Shown one piece after another: positions 59,156 through 64,000 of a stretch of DNA of 64,000 nucleotides. Each line of letters begins with the position of its first letter. Position 1 is the stretch's first letter. Under the pieces are notes generated by a model. It was not told the DNA's origin. It did not search any database and saw nothing but the letters and a program-made list of their open reading frames with translations. A program made the position numbers and the translations under genes. Source of the stretch: Bacteroidota bacterium (GTDB taxonomy: Bacteria > Bacteroidota > Bacteroidia > Chitinophagales > Chitinophagaceae); NCBI GenBank assembly GCA_016712665.1, contig JADJQP010000001.1, positions 124,001 to 188,000 of the forward strand, written 5' to 3'.

Positions 59156-60421
59156 TTATAATTTAATAAAAGATGCGTGAGAAATGGTATTACCGTCCTC
59201 AATGTAAATCACATAAACCCCCTCTGCCAATGTACCCACTGCAACCTGATTTTTTGAATCAACCAATCCGCTTTGTACATACCTGCCTTCTACTGTTGAA
59301 ATGGCATATTTTGCACCTGAACATTCTTTCATAATGGTAAGTTGATGCTCAACAGGATTGTGGAAAAGTACTATCTCTGTTTTTAAAAGGTTGGTTTCGT
59401 GGATATTGTTGGGAACTACATCATAATAATAATTTCGAATACCGTTGTAAGGATTGGGTTGCCACAAATTATTTGCATTTTTGTTGAACCCGTAAGAACG
59501 CAGTAATAAGCCTCCTTGGTATTTGTAACCTGATTTCACAGTGGTGTCGTAGGAAGCAGTACCTTGATTCCATAACTGAGAGTAAGCAGTATCAATTTCT
59601 GCATTGATTCGTGTATACTGATCACGTGCAACCTTGCTATAAGTTTGGTTAGCGTTGTTAAAACTGAAATATTCTTTTCTAATTTTGTGATTGTTCCCAT
59701 TATAGGTAAATTCATTTTTAGCCACTTTATGCCAATTGGGGGCTATCCATTGAAAAGCAACGACGCTGTCTGTGGTGTTGTTCGCATTATAATAATAGTT
59801 AGTTTTGCTGTCAGGATTATAGGTAAGGGAGTCTTGACTATGATATTCTAAAACTTCAGTGATATTATTACCGCTGTAGGTATTCACTTGTTTAATGGAC
59901 GAAGTATAAACGCCTACATTGTTAAAATAAATAATCCAGGTGGTATCCATTTGATTCAGTCCATTATAATGGTAAAACGTATTATAGTATTTATAGGTAT
60001 TATTTGCTATTACGTCCGTATAAATACCAATCGATGAATCGAGCTGTATCCCATTGTAATAATAATCAAATTGGTACGTATGGGTATTGACACCCAAATT
60101 GTTGTAGAGATTCCCAAGATATTGAATTCTTAAAGAGTAATTCGCATTATAAGTATTCACATCCTTTGCATATAGATTAAAATTACCAGCATTTTTATTG
60201 TAGTACAAGGTAGAATCTGCAGCCCATGTTACAAATCCATCGCTATACTCCTGAACTGCACTGGTGCTATTGGTGCCTTTATAAAAATTAGTAGTTGAAT
60301 CATGTAAAAAAAAACCAGTACTGTCATGATGATAGTTACTGGTAGCAATTAGCTTTGATTGAGCATTAGCAAAAAATGACAACACTTGCAATAAGATAAA
60401 AAGAGGAAATATCGGTTTCAT
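59156..60421 (-). CDS. T9SS-sorted protein with Tyr/Asn-rich repeats
   Basis: 421 residues. Signal peptide MKPIFPLFILLQVLSFFANA. The body has strand-turn units with YYY and YNxN patterns (NTYNANYSLRIQYLGNLYNN, TYSGNNITEVLEYHSQDSLT), as in YD-repeat-like secreted proteins. The sorting module starts at IVLFHNPVEHQLTI and ends EGVYVIYIEDGN...SFIKL. First gene of the three-gene T9SS set. Function unknown. Confidence 0.75.
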   Translation of the reverse strand: MKPIFPLFILLQVLSFFANAQSKLIATSNYHHDSTGFFLHDSTTNFYKGTNSTSAVQEYSDGFVTWAADSTLYYNKNAGNFNLYAKDVNTYNANYSLRIQYLGNLYNNLGVNTHTYQFDYYYNGIQLDSSIGIYTDVIANNTYKYYNTFYHYNGLNQMDTTWIIYFNNVGVYTSSIKQVNTYSGNNITEVLEYHSQDSLTYNPDSKTNYYYNANNTTDSVVAFQWIAPNWHKVAKNEFTYNGNNHKIRKEYFSFNNANQTYSKVARDQYTRINAEIDTAYSQLWNQGTASYDTTVKSGYKYQGGLLLRSYGFNKNANNLWQPNPYNGIRNYYYDVVPNNIHETNLLKTEIVLFHNPVEHQLTIMKECSGAKYAISTVEGRYVQSGLVDSKNQVAVGTLAEGVYVIYIEDGNTISHASFIKL

Positions 60422-60474
60422 GGTTTTATAATTTAAGCAAAAATAAAAAACTGCTCTTATATTGTATATACCTT

Positions 60475-61614
60475 TTACAGGGTATTTTTGTGTATGCTGC
60501 TCAATTGGTAAGCTACTTCGCTACCAATGGCAACGCCCATGCCACCCATACGGACACCCACAAAAACATTTTTGGAATAGTGCTTTACGATCGGTTTCTT
60601 ACTTTTCCCAAATGCCATAATACCGGTCCACCGTACATCGATTTCAAAGGGCTGTCGTGGTAGTATTATCTTTTGTAATTTAACCATCAAATCGTCCTGA
60701 ATTTTTTGATTCAACATAAAATCAGTAGTGGTTTCTGTTTCAAAATCCAGGTTTCGCCCTCCTCCCAAAAGGACACATCCATTATACTCTCTAAAATAAT
60801 AGTACCCCTTATCAAAGTGAAAGATTCCTTTGAAGGGTAGGTTCGCGATTGGCTTTGTAATCAGCACCTGTCCTCTACCGGGCGCTATATCTTCTTGAGG
60901 CAATAGGGGATGGGCAAAGGCATTATTGCAAATGAAAAAGCTGTCTGTCTTAAAAATCAGTGGCTGTTCAGCAATGGGATTCTTGCAAACAACCTCCACT
61001 TCATGCCCAGTATCTTCAAATGACAAAACCTTACAACCTGTCTTGATTTCAACGCCCATTTGCAACACTTTCGCAATGAGATTTTTCATCATCATCCCGG
61101 TATCAATTTCACCCTCACAATGATTACGAACCAATCCTGTAACGGTATTCTTTTCAAAGCCAAATGCTGCTATTTTTTCATTGCAAATGCTAAAGGCATT
61201 TTGATGTAGGTGCGGAAATAAGAGTTGATTTACATACGACAATCTTGCCAAATCATTTATATCATCCTGAAAAAACAATTCAAAACTGCCATTGCTTTTG
61301 TACCCCATCTCTTGAACACCTAAAATTGATTGTAGTCGCTCGAGACCGCCTTTACGTAGTAAAAACAATTCCAACACTTCTTCTTCAGTAGCCGTTTGCA
61401 AATCAGCCAACAATTCTGAAAGAGAGCCCATACAAGCAAATCCCGCATTTTTAGTACTGGCACCGCTTGGTAATAAACCGCGTTCTACTACCAAAACGGA
61501 TTGAGAGGGGTTCTGCATCTTAAGATAGTATGCGGTGCATAACCCAACAATACCGCTCCCGACAATTATATGATTGTAATGAATAAAATGATTTCGTTCC
61601 CAAATAGAAAGCAT
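60475..61614 (-). CDS. FAD-dependent oxidoreductase (DAO/glycine-oxidase-like)
   Basis: 379 residues. FAD-binding motif HIIVGSGIVGLCTAYYL at the N-terminus, then VLVVERGLLPSGASTKNAGF, where the S-T-K-N-A-G-F pattern is that of amino-acid oxidase-like enzymes. FRPGRGQ-type loop IAPGRGQVLITKPI and C-terminal VGVRMGGMGVAIGSEVAYQL complete the flavin site. The substrate is an amine or amino acid, not identified. It is a monocistronic gene with the start typical of the family (MLSIWERNHFIHYN). Confidence 0.85.
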   Translation of the reverse strand: MLSIWERNHFIHYNHIIVGSGIVGLCTAYYLKMQNPSQSVLVVERGLLPSGASTKNAGFACMGSLSELLADLQTATEEEVLELFLLRKGGLERLQSILGVQEMGYKSNGSFELFFQDDINDLARLSYVNQLLFPHLHQNAFSICNEKIAAFGFEKNTVTGLVRNHCEGEIDTGMMMKNLIAKVLQMGVEIKTGCKVLSFEDTGHEVEVVCKNPIAEQPLIFKTDSFFICNNAFAHPLLPQEDIAPGRGQVLITKPIANLPFKGIFHFDKGYYYFREYNGCVLLGGGRNLDFETETTTDFMLNQKIQDDLMVKLQKIILPRQPFEIDVRWTGIMAFGKSKKPIVKHYSKNVFVGVRMGGMGVAIGSEVAYQLSSIHKNTL

Positions 61615-61827
61615 GGCATAAAAATAATGTTTTGAATTTTATATTGGCAAAAATTCAATATCAATTTCTGCAAAATGGAAACACACACTACCATATCGAT
61701 ATCTGACGTGTGAGAAGTCTCTCGCTTGCAGACAAACCGTATCTTACTATTTTAGGATGGAAAGGTACACACAAAATTATATGAAATGCCAGTTTAAGTC
61801 AGCATATAGGTTCTAGGAGTGTCGCCT

Positions 61828-62391
61828 TTAGTCTAGCAATCGCATCACTTCATTATCCACTACCTGAAAAAAATGTTCCGGTTTGAGCGTACGCCAATTG
61901 TCTAAATCCATAAAGTATACGTAGTGATTGATTTTGGCTTTGTTATAATCATCAAGGGCTTGTGGAAGAAAATTGATTCCTACAATCCATCCTCCATCTT
62001 CTTTAATATCATCATACCATTCTTCATAGTAGTCGTTTCCATCACTATGGAATGTCAATACATTTTCGCCAATGAGAATAAATTTATAAACTCCTTTTGC
62101 AATGAGAAGGTCAATAATATTTCTCTTTAGGGTTTGAATATCATTCTCAATCGCATCGTTCCATTCCCCTAAAAGTTCTATTATGACATAGTTCACATCG
62201 TAATCGACAAAAATAATTTTGAGGTATAAGGTTCGCGAATCTATTTCGTCCCATTGCGGATGTATGTAATAATTATACACCGTATTTGAATACTCGAATT
62301 CACTATACACCCTTCCGTAGAAAGGGGATTTTTCATCTTCCTCGGCGGTATACAAATGCCGCCAATTGTAGTAAGGTTCTATATCGTGCAT
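61828..62391 (-). CDS. Conserved hypothetical protein
   Basis: 187 residues, acidic, without signal peptide or membrane helix, so cytoplasmic. It is rich in Tyr, Trp and Asp (MHDIEPYYNWRHLYTAEEDE; WYDDIKEDGGWIVGINFLPQ). From memory similar short proteins occur in many Bacteroidota, but no function is known. It stands alone between the FAD enzyme and the tandem-repeat region. Confidence 0.65.
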   Translation of the reverse strand: MHDIEPYYNWRHLYTAEEDEKSPFYGRVYSEFEYSNTVYNYYIHPQWDEIDSRTLYLKIIFVDYDVNYVIIELLGEWNDAIENDIQTLKRNIIDLLIAKGVYKFILIGENVLTFHSDGNDYYEEWYDDIKEDGGWIVGINFLPQALDDYNKAKINHYVYFMDLDNWRTLKPEHFFQVVDNEVMRLLD

Positions 62392-62539
62392 ACTATTTGA
62401 ACGCTGATTATTATGATTTCCACGGATTGTTTCGCATATTCATTTTAGGTTTTGAAAATCTGTGTGGATGTCCTAGACGTGTTCTACTGTTTTTAAATCA
62501 TCTATTATTTAAAAGTCGTTTCTGAATCGTCAATCTGAC

Positions 62540-62832
62540 AAAATCATTCCAATCCACTCAATCTGTGTTCTATTGCCGTAGTGCCTTTTCCAAATCATTC
62601 CTATTTTGAGCGACAAGTATTCTTTTTAATGAAAAGGTCTGCTTAACAAATCTGTGAAAATCATTCCAAGCTATTCAATCTGTGTTCTATTACCGTAGTG
62701 CCAAATCCAATTCATTCCTATTTTGAGCGACAAGTTTTCTTTTTTAATAAATAGGTCTGTTTAACAAATCTGTGAAAATCATTCCAATCCACTCAATCTG
62801 TGTTCTATTGCCGTAGTGCCTTTTCCAAATCA
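62540..62832. repeat. Tandem repeat of about 117 bp, 2.5 copies
   Basis: Units start at 62540, 62657 and 62775, each opening AAAATCATTCCAA, with CAATCTGTGTTCTATT then CCGTAGTGCC inside. The third copy is partial (58 bases) and contains the last nine codons and stop of the trans-sulfuration gene at 62805. The first two copies therefore carry duplicated gene-end sequence followed by a TATTTTGAGCGACAAG stretch. This fills most of the non-coding gap 62392-62804. Confidence 0.85.
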
Positions 62833-64000
62833 CCTAAAATATCTTCCACATCCTCAATGCCGACACTCATTCGTATAAGACCATCCGTTATACCTGATTT
62901 CAATCGCAATTCAGGTGCCACACCCACATGGGTAGTGCTGGCAGGATGCGAGATTAAGGTGTCACAGGTACCTAACGATACAGCACTGGTGCAAAGAGCC
63001 AATTGATTGATGAATTTTTTTGCTGCCTCAAATCCACCTTGCACTTCAAAACTCATTAAAGCACCGGCATGCCGCATTTGTTTCTTACAGAGATGAAAAT
63101 CCGGATGTTGTTCTAATCCTAAATAATTGACAAAGGCCACATTGGCATGTGACTGTAAAAAAGCAGCCACGTGTTCCGCATTCGCGCAATGCTTTTGCAT
63201 TCTCAATTGCAGGGTTTTCAATCCGTTATTCAATAAAAAGGCATCAAAGGCATTTGAATTTCCGCCCAACAGTCGGTGATGCTTGGTTACTTTTGTTTTC
63301 ATCCACTCTAAATCGCGACCAATAAGCACACCGCCAACAGCAGTACCATGTCCGTTTAAAAATTTTGTGGTAGAATGCATTACAAAATCAACTCCAAACC
63401 GAAAGGGCTGTTGCAAATAGGGAGTGGCAAAGGTATTGTCTACAGATACTTTGCAACCATAGAGATGCGCTATTTGAGTGAGCGCTTCTATATCCACACA
63501 TTGCAGGGTAGGATTTGCAGGTGTTTCAAGATACAGCAACTTTATGTTACTATCATGTTTAAGTGTTTCTTCCACCAGATTCAAATCCTTGAAATCGATA
63601 ATGATTGTTTCTATTCCACAATTGGGTAATACTTTGTCTACCAACTCTTGCGTACCTCCGTATAAGGACAAATGGGTGAGTACTTTTTCATCATTCTTTA
63701 CATTGGCAAGTATCAGTGTGGCAATAGCAGCCATCCCCGATGAATGCAAAATAGCTTTTAGCTCGAGAGGACTCCCATCGTCGTTACATAAACTATATGC
63801 CTCCAACGCGGCAATTTTTTCTTCTGTTTGGTTATTGGTAGGGTTTCCAAATCGGCCGTAGATATAGCCTTTTTCTTTACCGGTAAACAAATTGACTCCA
63901 TGTTCGGCGCTATCAAAAAGGTAGGTGCTTGATGCATAAATAGGCGTAATATGACTATGATGCTGTTCTACCTCGAAACCGGCATGTACACAACTTGTAC
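62805..64000 (-). CDS. Trans-sulfuration PLP enzyme (cystathionine gamma-synthase / methionine gamma-lyase type), 5' end cut
   Basis: The frame is open to the window edge; only a few N-terminal residues are missing, since the first readable ones (TSCVHAGFEVEQHHSHITP) match the usual start of the Cys/Met-metabolism PLP family. YGRFGNPTNNQTE, the PLP Lys in MHSTTKFLNGHG and LGTCDTLISHPASTTH are the diagnostic motifs. It catalyses gamma-elimination or replacement on homoserine or methionine derivatives; synthase versus lyase cannot be told by eye. The 3' end is copied in the tandem repeat downstream. Confidence 0.9.
   Translation of the reverse strand, partial: TSCVHAGFEVEQHHSHITPIYASSTYLFDSAEHGVNLFTGKEKGYIYGRFGNPTNNQTEEKIAALEAYSLCNDDGSPLELKAILHSSGMAAIATLILANVKNDEKVLTHLSLYGGTQELVDKVLPNCGIETIIIDFKDLNLVEETLKHDSNIKLLYLETPANPTLQCVDIEALTQIAHLYGCKVSVDNTFATPYLQQPFRFGVDFVMHSTTKFLNGHGTAVGGVLIGRDLEWMKTKVTKHHRLLGGNSNAFDAFLLNNGLKTLQLRMQKHCANAEHVAAFLQSHANVAFVNYLGLEQHPDFHLCKKQMRHAGALMSFEVQGGFEAAKKFINQLALCTSAVSLGTCDTLISHPASTTHVGVAPELRLKSGITDGLIRMSVGIEDVEDILGDLEKALRQ

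Noticed and set aside
62540..62832. CRISPR array
   Set aside because: Repeats of 117 bp are adjacent without spacers, include a gene end, and no cas gene is present.

Overview
The window is chromosomal DNA of a Bacteroidota bacterium, most likely of the Chitinophagales / Sphingobacteriia side. The evidence is AT-rich DNA, eight proteins with C-terminal type IX secretion (T9SS) sorting modules, -33 TTTG / -7 TAnnTTTG promoters, Bacteroidota-type gene pairs (ileS with a zinc-less DksA-like gene, DUF4290 with murA, atpD with atpC) and an EF-P whose loop reads KTARAAAKVW instead of PGKG. No tRNA, rRNA, CRISPR array, insertion sequence or prophage was recognised.

Layout. 0-6 kb: a truncated gene end, a frameshifted T9SS protein, a lone ExbD-like gene and an overlapping lipoprotein/TPR-like secreted pair. 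6-8.4 kb (minus): a secreted DUF2723-tail-like protein, an ECF sigma factor and its probable anti-sigma factor. 8.5-12.1 kb: a family 2 glycosyltransferase, a SixA-like phosphatase and a NatAB-type ABC exporter whose permease is interrupted three times. 12.1-17.7 kb (minus): nucleotidyltransferase, nitronate monooxygenase/FabK-like enzyme, SLBB outer-membrane polysaccharide export protein and a Wzz-like chain-length protein. 17.8-22.8 kb: glyA, truB, then efp-accB-accC. 22.9-28.6 kb: an XRE regulator beside a perfect 30-bp palindrome, divergent from a set of secreted proteins. 29-35.9 kb: M43 metalloprotease, Gfo/Idh/MocA dehydrogenase, recQ, and a small secreted gene inserted at the recQ start between 64-bp direct repeats. 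36-42.8 kb (minus): atpD-atpC, the DksA-like gene and ileS. 42.9-51.2 kb (minus): a von Willebrand A protein with about five copies of a ~50-residue repeat, starting directly at the stop codon of a transketolase N-terminal subunit; a large thermolysin/fungalysin-like T9SS protease; and an M28-PDZ protein that has lost catalytic residues. 51.3-64 kb: gcvT, murA with DUF4290, three tandem T9SS secreted genes, an FAD oxidoreductase, a conserved hypothetical and a trans-sulfuration PLP enzyme followed by a 117-bp tandem repeat.

The dominant anomaly is the number of broken reading frames: eleven genes carry small indels, mostly one base lost in or next to a homopolymer or short repeat, and two carry an in-frame TAA, one of these being the permease that also has two indels. 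They include housekeeping genes such as ileS, so consensus-sequence error is the leading explanation. In each indel case the continuing frame is named so that the intact protein can be reconstructed. The most distinctive biology is the vWA repeat protein coupled to transketolase, the recQ-start duplication, the XRE palindrome, the Arg-tipped EF-P and the pseudo-peptidase.
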